From the NCBI GenBank assembly GCA_030278955.1, contig JAOANR010000003.1, positions 27,605,227 to 27,669,226 of the forward strand: DNA of 64,000 nt. The letters run 5' to 3'. The notes under the pieces were generated by a model. The model was not told where the DNA came from and did not search any database. It was given only the letters and a program-made list of their open reading frames with translations. The position numbers were made by a program, and so were the translations under genes. Positions 34,432 through 47,404 of the stretch are shown piece by piece. The stretch's first letter is position 1, and each line of letters starts with the position of its first letter. Source of the stretch: Hygrophila difformis. Taxonomy: Eukaryota > Streptophyta > Magnoliopsida > Lamiales > Acanthaceae.

Positions 34432-35131
34432 CTTCAGCATTCTTTTGTTCTTTATTCTTTCATTTTGTTTTTTGCATTCATCGTTGCTTAGTTCACATGG
34501 AATTTGTATCTTGATCCCTTGGTGAAATAAAGATCCAATTTCTTCATTATCCCTTGTTTTGAAATTTACATCATGAATGCACTTGCAAGCCCCGATGCAA
34601 AACCTCACGCCATCCTTCAAATTTGAACACCAAAATACTTTAATTAAAAAAAATTAAGTGCTTTAGTGCATGTAGCCACATAGCTTCTCCAGAGCAAGTG
34701 ATGGATTAATATAATAAACCCATTCAACTTGTTTTTTTTTTAAGCAATGTGTCAAAATTAACGCATATGCTCAAATTTATTTTATCAAGTAATGGATTAA
34801 ATTTAACAAACCAAAATACTCTTTTTTCTTTTTTTTTTTGCAAGTAATGGTTTATATTTGATCAATCCGAATACTTATTTTTTCTTCAAGTAATGGACCA
34901 ACATAATTAATCCAATCCCGTGATTGACTTTTTTTTTGTTTATGACTGAACTTAGAAAAAAAATTATTACCAAGTTGCTTACGTACCCTGTGAATGGATC
35001 AAGCCATCATGTAGTTCAAAACAAATTGAATTTGTTTATTTTGAGCTGTACACAGTTTATGCTCTTGCGGGCCAGGAGTATTACATTTTTTTTCGATTTT
35101 TTTTTGTGACGTGCAGTTTAGGCTCGTGCGT
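34432..35131 (-). other. Tat 3' noncoding region with imperfect repeats and a shared 3' motif
   Basis: No gene. 34694-34925 has four imperfect copies of CAAGTAATGGATTAA spaced by roughly 40-90 bp. At about 34942-35024, on the minus strand, is the block GGCTTGATCC..TTCACAGGGTACGT that also occurs after the Tekay coding regions. 35127-35131 is the TGCGT target duplication of Athila-B. Confidence 0.6.
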
Positions 35132-37539
35132 TGAAATTTGACAATTTCCCACTATATGAGTATTTTCTGAAAATAACATAATCCCGGTTTAATTTTTTTA
35201 ATGAAACCAGTTATGAAGATGGAGTTGGGATTAGGGAATATTTATAGGTTGTCGTGTTTTTATATACTCATGTAGGAAACTGTGGCCCGAAAGCGCACGG
35301 TGTCAAAAATTGCAGTAATTTACAGTAAGACCGGATCGTTCACTGGAGGATGTGCTATAGAAGCAGGGCCCACGTCGTTTACTAAGATTTTCTACTCGGT
35401 TACTCGTTTCAAGCTTGAATTTGGGTTCTAACAACTACTTGACATAATTTAAACTAAACTATGAAAGCAATAAAAGTTATACTACAAAGCATAGTAAAAT
35501 TATTCTAAAAAGCAATTAAATTTATTCTAAGAAACCAACATAAATTATGCTAAGAAAGCGGGTAAAATTATTCTACGAAAGCATGTAAATTTATGCTACA
35601 CTATCTATAAAGCGGATTTAAAATGTGACAGAAGGGACAGGAAGAAAATAATAGAAGTTGGACAAGATTTCAGATGAAACAATAATTAAACTTCCATTTT
35701 TATTACACAGATCTTTGTTTGGGATAATCCATCAGTTAGCTAACTCTCATGCTTTCTAGACTATGTTCCCTTTAACAAACAGGTACTTACAGTCAGAATT
35801 TACATGCTCTTAAGACCTCAACATCTAAGATACCACAGATTAATAACTCCCCCTGCCGAGGTATGTTATTTCTCCATGGTGGATAAGCAACACCTAACAT
35901 ATCATTAGTTGACATGCCAAGTACTCCTATAATCCCCCTTGTCACACCCAAAGTCTAGGTTAAATCCCGAACTAATCCACAACTCTTAAACCTTATATAC
36001 GGCGGCCAACCTCTAATTCTTCCTAGTGTCCTCTACAAAGCATTTAAAAGAAAGCGGTAAAGAAAGCGGTAAAGGAAGCATTTAAAATCCTATCACTTGG
36101 AAGTCTCAAAAGCTATCTCATTCCGTTAGTATAAAAGAGCCCCTGGTCTTGGTGACTAGATGCAGATTTAGAACTTTCCAAATGTCGGTACGCCACAGGG
36201 CTTATAACATCCGGTTAGTTATGAGATACAAACTGAATGGAACGAACCCGTAAAGATCTATTCCGAATGTACTCACTCAAGACTCAATTCTAGGCTTTGG
36301 CGGGAGAAGATAGTAGTTGAAAGAATACTCAAACCTATCTTAGAAATTAACCAAGGCCTACATGTTGTTCCTCCAGTATTATTTATCACATCTCATCTGA
36401 ATCCAAGTAGACTCTGACTTGATGCGACACTTAATATAAGATTTCCATCACACAACAATTTTGAGAAAACAATTGATTTTTGAAAATCATTCCCTACACA
36501 GGTACTAGACTCTCAATTAAAACACCGATCCTTTCAGTCTAGGTGAGACCTAATCGCTGACTCTGCTTCTAAGTTCTCAAAATCAACCCCCAGTAGAAGA
36601 TGAATTTGTCATAACTGTGAAATTATCCCTTACTCAGATCTGGATTTTATAAAGTGATTTTTGTGGAAAATTATTATGCAATATCTGATTTAAATCAAGA
36701 CTTCTATGTCCAAAGAGAAGGATCTCCAAAATATTTTAGACCACAATATCTACATAATAATATCATGCATACATGTATATGAGAAGATAAAATAAAGCAC
36801 CCCAAAATATATAGTGGGATTAGACAGAATTTGATACACAAAGATGGATTAGCCATGAGAAAAGGAGAATTTGGCCAAAAGAGTGCTAGAAATAACTGGG
36901 GTGATCTGGACTGCAAACATCTGCTATCCAGTCCCCAATTATTCCAGATGGAATGATTTTTGACAGTAAGGAACCTTTATTGACAGTGATCGCTATCATC
37001 GAAAGTCCTACTATCCATGAATGAGTAAAAACCCACATGTTTTCTTACTGCAGTACTATTATAACAGTGTTGATCGACACTGTCTAATATTACCATAGCT
37101 CAAAATTCAGGTTTGAAATTAAGATAAGAAAAAGAAAACAGTATTTAACTAGGAATTGGCTGAGTGGCTAATCGTTATCCCTGTGAAGAGACCTTTTTGC
37201 CGTAGCTTCCACCAATCTCCAATTAAATCATGCAAAATAACAAACAATAATTAATACATAGAAGACGAGCTAATCGTTATCCCGGTGAAAGACCCTTTTG
37301 CCAATATTGATCTGTGATATTCCTTATTGCCCATTCATACACACAGTAAAAAGAAAAGGTAAAATTAAAAGAATATTTTTGGTATTGTGTGAGTGTTAAT
37401 CACACAATAATTTAGACACTAATGGTTGTGATGTGTAATTGATAAAATTAAGTGTAATGGGGCTAAGCCCAATACACCCATGCAACTTACAAAACTCGGG
37501 AAAATAAAATGTTTATGGGTTTTAAAATAACAAAAGGTC

Positions 37540-38130
37540 AATGCGGTTTAATCAATTGGATGCAGTATAAACCGCATCCCTTAAATCGCATTGACTATGT
37601 ATGAGGAATGAAGTATTTCATTACCCAATCAATCATTGTAAGAATGCGAAATAACATCATCTAATGCGGTTTGTCGAGTCAATGCGGTATAAACCGCATT
37701 GGACAAACCGAATTGATAAGATTACTTATTCACTCAATTTTGGCTAAGGCATTTGCTTCAAAAAGGAGGGGTGATGCGGTTTACAAAGGCAATTCGGTAT
37801 AAACCGAATTGACATAAACCGCAATGATGGACAAGTGAAAAATATGCTAAGGCATGAGGAGATGGGTATGCATACAATGCGGTTTCAGGAGTCAATTCGG
37901 TTTATATGGGCAATTCGGTATATATACCGAATTGCATAAACCGAATTGCTTAAGACCGCATGAACAAACACCATTTTTTTTTAGTATCATGCAATGCAGT
38001 ATTCATGGGCAATTCAGTATAAACCACATTGCCTAAACCGCATTGCATGAAATTTTCTCATAAGTGTAATTTTTGTTCACAATTATCAATGCGGTTTCTA
38101 AGCTGATGCGGTTTGATAGATGGGATTGTC
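37540..38130 (-). repeat. Palindrome array 2, Athila-B 3' LTR
   Basis: Blocks built from AATGCGGTTT/AATGCGGTAT and AATTCGGTTT/AATTCGGTAT with their complements. The block at 37876-37962 is nested: outer GCGG arms pair with CCGC, and inner TCGG arms pair with CCGA. Confidence 0.88.
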
Positions 38131-38921
38131 CCCATCACTCATTTCACATTAGTGTCATCTCGCAGCCATACTTGTGAATATTTTGTGGTTATTAACAATA
38201 TACATATTCAGTGGGTAAAAGCATGAATTAAACCATAACTCTTCAAACAAGAAATTCAAGGCTTAATCTATCTAAAACAACCTAAAAATCTAAAAACTAC
38301 ATGCATAAAATAAGAACACCAACATTATCTAAGGAAGCATAAATAAAAGATCTATAATAAAAAAAAAGATGCAAATAAAACAATAAAACCTATTTCTAAA
38401 AAGCCTTAAATTATCTAAAACCTAAGAACACTTATTTGAAGCTCTAAGGTATAAAACAACTACAAACCCACTAAACATGCATTTATTGAGGATGTAAGCC
38501 AAATAGAAAGACATTAAATGGAACCTAGTTGAAACAAGCAATCATTCTAATACATTTATTGAAAAGGAAAGCATTTAAAGAGTGTCAAACACATGAGACA
38601 AAATCCATTTCCGGAAATTTTCCTTGTATTGAACACTTCAAAGCATGATAAACAACACAAAACCATCATTAGATTGAAGGTTGGGTTCAGTCTAACTAAA
38701 AAGCATGTAAAGAGTATGGAAATGGCTACACTAAATGGTAGTAACAAGCTGAAAACAACTGCTCTATGCTTAAAACAACCAAAACTAAGCTAACATGCAT
38801 AAGAAAATAAACTAACTAAAGTACCTATCTAACCCTTAAGGGGTGAAGATCCTTCTTGATTATTCTTCTCTACTGAATATCAAGTGTGTAAGAAGTGTTT
38901 TCAAGTGTTGGTGAGGGTCAG

Positions 38922-38929
38922 CTTTTATA
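38922..38929 (-). promoter_or_regulatory. Athila-B 3' LTR TATA box
   Basis: TATAAAAG on the minus strand, same context as 12851 and 46526. Confidence 0.75.
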
Positions 38930-39009
38930 CTTCTTTTTCAGACCCCTAGGCCCATTAGGGCCCATTAACAGTAGCATGCATTCTTCACGTGTTCCACAGC
39001 TTTTTGAAC

Positions 39010-39445
39010 TCAATTCGGTCTCCTCATACAATTTGATATAAACCGCATTGGCTATATCAAATTACATGAGGTCTTCTTTTCTTCTTGGTCTTTAGCTGGG
39101 ATGCGGTTTAATCTGCATTGTGTAAACCGAATTGGTCATTTCACATTGCATGTCTTGCTGCTTGGTTCCTTTTGGCTTGATGCAATGCGGTTTATATGTC
39201 AATGCGGTATAAACCGCATTGCATAATACCGCATTGAGCACTTCTCATCTTGCTCTGGTCTCTTCCTTTCTTGAGTGATGCGGTTTCAAGGTCAATGCGA
39301 TATAAACCGCATTGGTGAAACCGCATTGGTATTTCGCATTGCCCCTCAAGACTTGGTCATTTTTCTTCTTCTCTTCAGATGCAATGCGGTTTATGTGGGC
39401 AATGCGGTATAAACCGTGTGGGCAATGCGGTACCCGAACCGCATT
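39010..39445 (-). repeat. Palindrome array 1, Athila-B 3' LTR
   Basis: GCGGT-type blocks upstream of the TATA box, for example single, fused AATGCGGTATAAACCGCATT and single at about 39184-39238. Confidence 0.88.
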
Positions 39446-39781
39446 GATTCTCAACACTTAACCAAAAATTCAGTTTGTGGGAATTTTTTATTCTTCTTCC
39501 CATCTTTTTGATTTTTGTGGGTTATTTTATTCTTTTGCCCATCTTTTTCATTCCTTTTTCTTTTCTTTTTCCTTTTTTCATGTTTTTGGATTTTTCTAAC
39601 ACAAATACAGTTAAAATTGCATATTTTTTGTTTTTCACTACCAGCTTATTATTTTTACAAACTTGCAAATATCTGTCAAATTTAACTGCTTTCTTATTTA
39701 AATAAGAACGGAATGCGATCAAATGCCCATGTTTAGACACATAAATAGATTGAAAATATTGGTTAATTTTGGCAATTATCA

Positions 39782-42711
39782 ACATCCTCACATTTAATAC
39801 TGATCCTCCCCGAGCAGTTAGAGAGTGTTCCACAGAACATGGACTCTGCATATTCAATCTATTTTCGTGGCTTCAAAAATTTCATTCTTTTTAGATTGGG
39901 ATAAGACAATCAAAAACTACAAGTATTAAATTCTCTTGATTGGAGTCTTTAATAAAATGATATTTCTCACTTAATCAGGCCTACAAATCAGTCATTATTG
40001 TCAATTCTTCATGAATAAAATGTTCAGAAATAATCATTGATTTAATTCTAGAATTTAAGCATGACATGAATATAAAAATCAAATCAGAGCCTCAAATTAG
40101 GTTTATTATGAACGCTCATAATCAAATTTAATTAAATTATCCCATATGTTTGCAATTGGACCAACTCGCCACCGGCTCATTTCTTCAAGTCGAGATCCTG
40201 AGGTCTTATTCAAGGGTTATAATGGGGCATACGGTTGTATCATTGGTGTGGAAGGGAATTATTGGGCTAAATAGTGGCAAGAATTTATTTTATCATAACA
40301 TGGCATATTTATTAAAAATTTATGATCATCAATATTTCTCTTTTTCTTTTGTTTTTCTATTGCATGACATTAGACTAAGTCTAATTTGCTTTTTCATTTG
40401 CAATTTCTTTTTTTTTTTACTTTTTTTTTGAATGGAACTCAATAATTTTCTTTTTTTTTCTTTTTCTTATTTTGATCGGACTTTTGAGTATCGATTGATA
40501 TTTTTTATGATCATAAATTGTAATGCCTTGATAAAATCCATTCTTGCTCACTTGGGTTTGACATATTTTTTTTTCTTTTTGTAAGGATAAGAATAATATA
40601 GTGGCTCCGAAGAAAAATTAGGCTTAAGGCTCAAAGTGGTTAATCCTAAAGGAAAAATATTTTTGGATTTAGATTTCAAAAGAAGGCCAAAAATTTGGTT
40701 TTCTAGGTGCCTCGATCATATGCTCGATTTTTGGGAATATGGCATGGTCTTGAATCGGTCCCAATCGCAAGTTCTAGTTTCCTTTAATCAAAATGATTTT
40801 CACACAAAGAAGGAATGAGTAGAAGTGACTCATGGCTCAAATCTCACATGGAATGGTTGATTCATGTCATACAATATTCTTAAATATAATCTTTGAAAAA
40901 TCCTTACAATCTATTCAATTAAATTCTCAACATGAAGACTCATTACCTAATAAGATTATTATATCACTAAATTTTTATAGCTCAAAACCTCAAAAATTCA
41001 TATCATGCATGTATTCAATTATATTATCCCAATTAAAAGTTTGAAAATTTAATCATAAACCAAGATCTCATATGTGAATTTAAACTGACAGATTCATGCA
41101 TGCTTCGTGCTGGGTGCAAACATATAGTAATAAAAATAAGCAAAATAATTTTTTTTTTGAAATATTTAAGTGAAGAATCAACATCCTCACATTTTGAGTC
41201 TTGCTCGAAATGTGAATAAATCATTTCTACTTAAACAAATTATTAAAATCAAAGCAAACTAAAAGAGGAGGGAGGGAGGGGAAAAATATTTATATAAAAG
41301 CTAGAAAAATAATTCCGATAGCCTTTTTCATCAAACCAATTAAGTGTTCGACGATTTTTGGCTATGTGTGATCGTTTGGTTCATCGAACAAGGCGATTGT
41401 TCAATGCCCAATACTTGGAAAAATTCTGATTTTCATCAAAATTGCTCAATCACATTTTGGATTTTCTAAACATATATAAAATTTAATCTATTTGCACAAA
41501 TTAGGTTGGATTAATTCTGTTCCTATAAAAATTATTCCGAATCTTAAAATGCTTTAAATTCCAGGAATATTTTCTTTTAATTACAGAACTTATCCAACCG
41601 GGAACCTGTTTTGAAGCTTTAATTCTCTTTTTGGTGGTCCCACAGAATCCTGCAAAGCAAACATAGAATAAGTTATCGGATTTTTTCAAAAATATCAACA
41701 TCATCACATTTAGAGTCTTAGTACTCTAAATGTGAGTTAATAGATCACCATCCGAATTATTTAATATAATAACCACAGACCCCCTTTTTTATATATAGTA
41801 TATATATATAATGATAAAATTATTCTGACTTGCAAAAATTTAGGTTGGATTAATTCTGTGCTTGTGAAAATTATTTCGAGTCTTAAATTTCTTTAAGTTC
41901 CGGATATAGTCTTCGGTCAATTACAGAACTAATCCAACCGGGAACCTGTTTAGCTGCTTAGTTGGAATAGGGGCGACGACAAGTGAGATGGTGGTCGTGG
42001 CTTGTCCGGGGTGATGGTGGGAATGAGATACCGGAGGTTTGCTGCTCCATTTGTTGTTTCACCGGTGATGAGGGTTTCCTCATAGAAGAGGTGGTGATGA
42101 AGTGGATGGGCGATGGAGCAGCGTGGGAGCTTGGTGGTCCGATCGTTGGGGGTTGGAAAACATGGGGACAGGGGCGACAGCAAGTGGAGAAAGTGGTCGT
42201 GGCTTGTCTGGAGGGTGTGGGGATGACAAACACGTGAGACTCACGTGTTTTGCAATTTTCAATTGCAAATTAATGTAGTCCCAATGCTACACTTCTTTCC
42301 ATTTTTCTTTGATTTTTCATTTATTTATTTATTTATTTTAAAAAATATATATATAAATAAAATTATACGGGCTTGCAAAAATCTAGGTTGGATCAATTCT
42401 GCGCTTGTGAAAATTATTCCGGATCTTAAATTTCTTTAAGTTCCGGATATAGTCTTCGGCCAATTACAGAATTAATCCAACCGGAAACCTGTTTTGATGC
42501 TTTATTTTTCTTTTTGGTGGCTCCATGATTCCTGCAAGAAAAATACCAAATTGGTTAGGTTTTTCCCTCAAATCAACATCCCCACATTTAGAGTCTTAGT
42601 ACTCTAAATGTTTAACTGATTTGAGGGTACTTCTCTGTTCTGAAATATATACACAAAACTAACTATGAGTAATCAGGAGTGTAATTCTCTTAATAAAACG
42701 ACGCTGCATCC
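39782..42711 (-). other. Athila-B internal region, noncoding
   Basis: No gag, pol or F-box gene. Read on the minus strand it holds the leader; the hairpin/acceptor module (42480-42611); a GC-richer insert (about 41950-42250) with a 23-nt palindrome containing two CACGTG sites (42228-42250); a second module (41600-41733); a TATA plus pyrimidine stretch (41270-41310) resembling the F-box promoter; a degenerate PPT-like copy near 41185; and the region homologous to 10740-12060 (to 39782). The open frames at 41950-42237 are overlapping and match nothing known to me. Confidence 0.7.
42228..42250. promoter_or_regulatory. Palindrome with paired CACGTG (G-box) motifs
   Basis: Arms AAACACGTGAG and CTCACGTGTTT around a single A. 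CACGTG is the core of plant G-box/ABRE-type elements bound by bZIP and bHLH factors; function here is inferred only. Confidence 0.5.
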
Positions 42712-42729
42712 TCCCCGGCAATGGCACCA
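42712..42729 (-). other. Athila-B PBS, decayed tRNA-Asp type
   Basis: TGGTGCCATTGCCGGGGA on the minus strand. It differs from the Athila-A site at two positions, both in CpG (CG to TG and CG to CA), as expected from methylation-driven decay. Confidence 0.88.
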
Positions 42730-45139
42730 TGAAACTTTTGACAATTTCCCACTATATGAGTATTTTCTGAAAATAACATAATCCCGATTTAATTTTATTT
42801 AATGAAACCAATTATGAAGATGGAGTTGAGATTAGGGATATATTTATAGGTTGTCACGTTTTTATATACTCATGTAGGAAACTGTGGCCTGAAAGCGCAC
42901 GGTGTCAAAAATTGCAGTAATTTATAGTAAGACCGGATTGTTCACCGGAGGATGTGCGATAGAAGCAGGGCCCACGTCGTTTACTAAGATTTTCCACTCA
43001 GTTACTCGTTTCAAGCTTGAGTTTGGGTTCTAACAACTACTTGACATAATTTAAACTAAACTATGAAAGCAATAAAAGTTATACTACAAAGCATAGTAAA
43101 ATTATTCTAAAAAGCAATTAAATTTATTCTAAGAAAGCAACATAAATTATGCTAAGAAAGCGGGTAAAATTACTCTACGAAAGCATGTAAATTTATGCTA
43201 CACTATCTATAAAGCGGATTTAAGATGTGAAAGAAGGGACAGGAAGAAAATAATAAAAGTTGGACAAGATTTCAGATGAAACAATAATTAAACTTCCATT
43301 TTTATTATACAGATCTTTGTTTGGGATAATCCATCAGTTAGCTAACTCTCATGCTTTCTAGACTATGTTCCCTTTAACAGACAGGTACTTACAGTCAGAA
43401 TTTACATGCTCTTAAGACCTCAACATCTAAGATCCACAGATTAATAACTCCCCCTGCCGAGGTATGTTATTTCTCCATGGTGGATAAGCAACACCTAACA
43501 TATCATTAGTTGACATGCCAAGTACTCCTATCATCCCCCTTGTCACACCCAAAGTCTAAGTTAAATCCCGAACTAATCCATAACTCTTAACCTTATATAC
43601 GGCGGCCAACCTCTAATTCTTCCGAGTGTCCTCTACAAAGCATTTAAAAGAAAACGGTAAAGAAAGCGGTAAAGGAAGCATTTAAAATCCTATCACTCGG
43701 AAATCTCAAAAGCTATCTCATTCCGTTAGTATAGAAGAGCCCCTGGTCTTGGTGACTAGATGCAGATTTAGAACTTCCCAAATGTCGGTAAGCCACATGG
43801 CTTATAACATCCATTTAGTTATGGGATACAAACTGAATGGAATGAACCCGTAAAGATCTATTCCGAATGTACTCACTCAAGACTCAATTCTAGGCTTTGG
43901 TGGGAGAAGATAGTAGTTGAAAGAATACTCAACCCTAAATTATAAATTAACCAAGGCCTACATGTTGTTCCTCCAGTATTATTTATCACATCTCATCTGA
44001 ATCCAAGTAGACTCTGACTTGATGCGATACTTAATATAAGATTTCCAACACATAGCAATTTTGAGAAAACAATTGATTTTTGAAAATCATTCCCTACACA
44101 GGTACTAGAGTCTCAATTAAAACACAGATCCTTTCAGTCTAGGTGAGACCTAATCGCTGACTCTGCTTCTAAGTTCTCAAAATCAACCCCCAGTAGAAGA
44201 TGAATTAGTCATAACTGTGAAACTATCCCTTACTCAGATCCGGATTGTATAAAGTGATTTTTGTGGAAATTTATTATGCAATATCTGATTTAAATCAAGA
44301 CTTCTATGTCCAAGGAGAAGGATCTCCAAAATATTATAGACCACGATATCTACATAACAATATCATGCATACATGTATATGAGAAGATAAAATAAAGCAC
44401 CCCAAAATATGTAGTGGGATTAGACAGAATTTGATACACAAAGATGGATTAGCCATGAAAAAAGGAGAATTTGGCCAAAAGAGTGCTAGAAATAACTGGG
44501 TGACCTGGACTGCAAAAATCTGCTATCCAGTCCCCAATTATTCCAGATGGAATGATTTTAGACAGTAAGGAACCTTTATTGACAATGATCGCTATCATCG
44601 AAAGTCCTACTATCCATGAATGAGGAAAAATCCACATGTTTTCTTACTGCAGTACTATTATAACAGTGTTGATCGACACTGTCTAATATTACCATAGCTC
44701 AAAATTCAGGTTTGAAATTAAGATAAGGAAAAGAAAACAGTATTTAACTAGGAATTGGCTGAGTGGCTAATCGTTATCCTTGTGAAGAGACCTTTTTGCT
44801 GTAGCTTCCACCAATCTCCAATTAAATCATGCAAAATAACGAACAATAATTAATACACAAAAGACGAGCTAATCGTTATCCCGGTGAAGGGATCTTTTTG
44901 CCAACATTGATCTGTGATATTCCTTATTGCCCATTCATACACACAGTAAAAAGAAAAGGTAAAATTAAAAGAATGTTTTTGGTATTGTGTGAGTGTTAAT
45001 CACACAATAATTTAGACACTAATGGTTGTGATGTGTAATTGATAAAATTAAGTGTAATGGGCCTAAGCCCAATACACCCATGCAACTTACAAAACTCGGG
45101 AAAATAAAATGTTTATGGGGTTTTAAAATAACAGGGGGT

Positions 45140-45715
45140 CAATGCGGTTTAATCAATTGGATGCAGTATAAACCGCATCCCTTAAATCGCATTGACTATG
45201 TATGAGGAATGAAGTATTTCATTACCCAATCAATCATTGTAAGAATGCGAAACAACATCATCTAATGCGGTTTGTCGAGTCAATGCGGTATAAACCGCAT
45301 TGGACAAACCGAATTGATAAGATTACTTCTTCACTCAATTTTGGCTAAGGCATTTGCTTCAAAAAGGAGGGGGTGATGCGGTTCACAAAGGCAATTCGGT
45401 ATAAACCGAATTGACATAAACCGCATTGATGGACAAGTGAAAAATAAGCTAAGGCATGAGGGGATGGGTATGCATACAATGCGGTTTCAGGAGTCAATTC
45501 GGTTTATATGGGCAATTCGGTATATACCGAATTGCATAAACCGAATTGCTTAAGACCGCATGAACAAACACCATTTTTTTTATCATGCAATGCGGTATTC
45601 ATGGGCAATTCGGTATAAAACACATTGCCTAAACCGCATTGCATGAAATTTTCACATCAGTGTAATTTTTGTTCACAAGTATCAATGCGGTTTCTAAGCT
45701 GATGCGGTTTATGAT
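45140..45715 (-). repeat. Palindrome array 2, Athila-B 5' LTR
   Basis: GCGGT/TCGGT-type blocks about 0.8-1.4 kb downstream of the TATA box, in the same order as 37540-38130, including the nested block near 45478-45562. Confidence 0.88.
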
Positions 45716-46525
45716 AGATGGGATTGTCCCCATCACTCATTTCACATCAGTGTCATCTCGCAGCCATACTTATGAATATTTTGTGGTTATTAACAATATA
45801 CATATTCAGTGGGTAAAAGCATGAATTAAACCCTAACTCTTCAAACAAGAAATTCAAGGCTTAATCTATCTAAAACAACCTAAAAATCTAAAAACTACAT
45901 GCATAAAATAAGAACACCAACATTATCTAAGGAGCATAAATAAAAGATCTATAATAAAAAAAAAAGATGCAAATAAAGCAATAAAACCTATTTCTAAAAA
46001 GCCTTAAATTATCTAAAACCTAAGAACACTTATTTGAAGCTCTAAGGTATAAAACAACTACAAACCCACTAAACTTACATTTATTGAGGATGTAAGCCAA
46101 CTAGGAACACATTAAATGAAACCCAGTTGAAACAAACAATCATTCTAACACATTTATTGAAAAGGAAAGCATTTAAAGAGTGTCAAACACATGAGACAAA
46201 ATCCATTTCTGGAAATTTTCCTTGTATTGAACACTTGAAAGCATGATAAACAACCCAAAACCATCACTAGATTGAAGGTTGGGTTCAGTCTAACTAAAAA
46301 GCATGTAAAGAGTATGGAAATGGCTACACTAAATGGTAGTAATAAGCTGAAAACAACTACTCTATGGTTAAAACAACCAAAACTAAGCGAACATGTATAA
46401 GAAAATAAACTAACTAAACTACCTACCTAACCCTTAAGGGGTGAAGATCCTCCTTGATTATTCTTCTTGTCCTCTGCTGAATATCAAGTGTGTAAGAAGT
46501 GTCTTCAAGTGTTGGTGAGGGTCAG

Positions 46526-46533
46526 CTTTTATA
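46526..46533 (-). promoter_or_regulatory. Athila-B 5' LTR TATA box
   Basis: TATAAAAG on the minus strand, 85 bp after palindrome array 1. Confidence 0.75.
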
Positions 46534-46614
46534 CTTCTTCTTCAGACCCCTAGGCCCATCAGGGCCCATTAACAGTAGCATGCATTCTTCACGTGTTCCA
46601 CAGCTTTTTGAACT

Positions 46615-47065
46615 CAATTCGGTCTCCTCATACAATTTGGTATAAACCGCATTGGCTATATCGAATTGCATGAGGTCTTTTTTTCTTCTTGGTCTTTAGT
46701 TGGGATGCGGTTTATCACATCAATGCGGTTTAATCCGCATTGTGTAAACCGAATTGGCCATTTCGTATTGCATGTCTTGCTGCTTGGTTCCTTTTGGCTT
46801 GATGCAATGCGATTTATGTGTCAATGCGGTATAAACCGCATTGCATAATACCGCATTGAGCACTTCTCATCTTGCTCTGGTCTCTTCATTTCTTGAGTGA
46901 TGCGGTTTCAAGGTCAATGCGATATAAACCGCATTGGTGAAACCGCATTGGTATTTCGCATTGCCCCTCAAGACTTGGTCATTTTTCTTCTTCTCTTCAG
47001 ATGCGATGTGGTTTATGTGGGCAATGCGGTATGCGGTATAAACCGCATTGCCTAAACCACATTGA
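46615..47065 (-). repeat. Palindrome array 1, Athila-B 5' LTR
   Basis: GCGGT-type blocks (for example 46803-46858) immediately upstream of the TATA box, at the same LTR offset as the AATTCGAATT array at 12395-12790. Confidence 0.88.
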
Positions 47066-47404
47066 TTCTCAACACTTAACCAAAAATTTAGTTTGTGGAA
47101 ATTTTTTATTCTTCTTCCCATCTTTTTGATTTTTGTGGGTTATTTTATTCTTTTGCCCATCTTTTTCATTACTTTTTCTTTTCTTTTTTCCTTTTTTCAT
47201 GTTTTTAGATTTTTCTAACACAAATACAGTTAAAATTGCGTATTTTGTGTTTTTCACTACCAGCTTATTATTTTTACAAACTTGCAAATATCTGTCAATT
47301 TAACTGCTTTCTTATTTAAATAAGACCGGATTGCGATTAAATGCCCATGTTTAGACACGGAAATATATTGAAAATAATGGTCAATTTTAGCCATTATCAT
47401 GCGT

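Larger units (their letters stand above)
35132..39781 (-). repeat. Athila-B 3' LTR (4650 bp)
   Basis: On the minus strand it begins TGATAATTGCC and ends AAATTTCA. It is collinear with the other Athila LTRs except that the palindrome arrays use GCGGT-type motifs. TATA at 38922-38929, CCCTTAAGGG at 38833-38842. No gene seen. Confidence 0.92.
35132..47399 (-). mobile_element. Athila-B: non-autonomous Athila element without gag or pol
   Basis: The two LTRs, 42730-47399 (5') and 35132-39781 (3'), flank a 2.9-kb internal region. TGCGT duplications at 35127-35131 and 47400-47404 fix the ends. A tRNA-Asp-type PBS is at 42712-42729. No Gag or Pol sequence remains, so it is a large retrotransposon derivative moved in trans. 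It lies in the 3' part of the Tat pol transcript region, which resumes at 47405. Confidence 0.95.
42730..47399 (-). repeat. Athila-B 5' LTR (4670 bp)
   Basis: Starts TGATAATGGC on the minus strand at 47399 and ends AGTTTCA at 42730. It is collinear with 35132-39781 and almost identical to it. TATA at 46526-46533, CCCTTAAGGG at 46431-46440. Confidence 0.93.

Noticed and set aside
41950..42237. Protein gene in the GC-rich Athila-B insert
   Set aside because: Open frames on both strands overlap, with Pro/Ser/His-rich low-complexity translations and no start context or domain.
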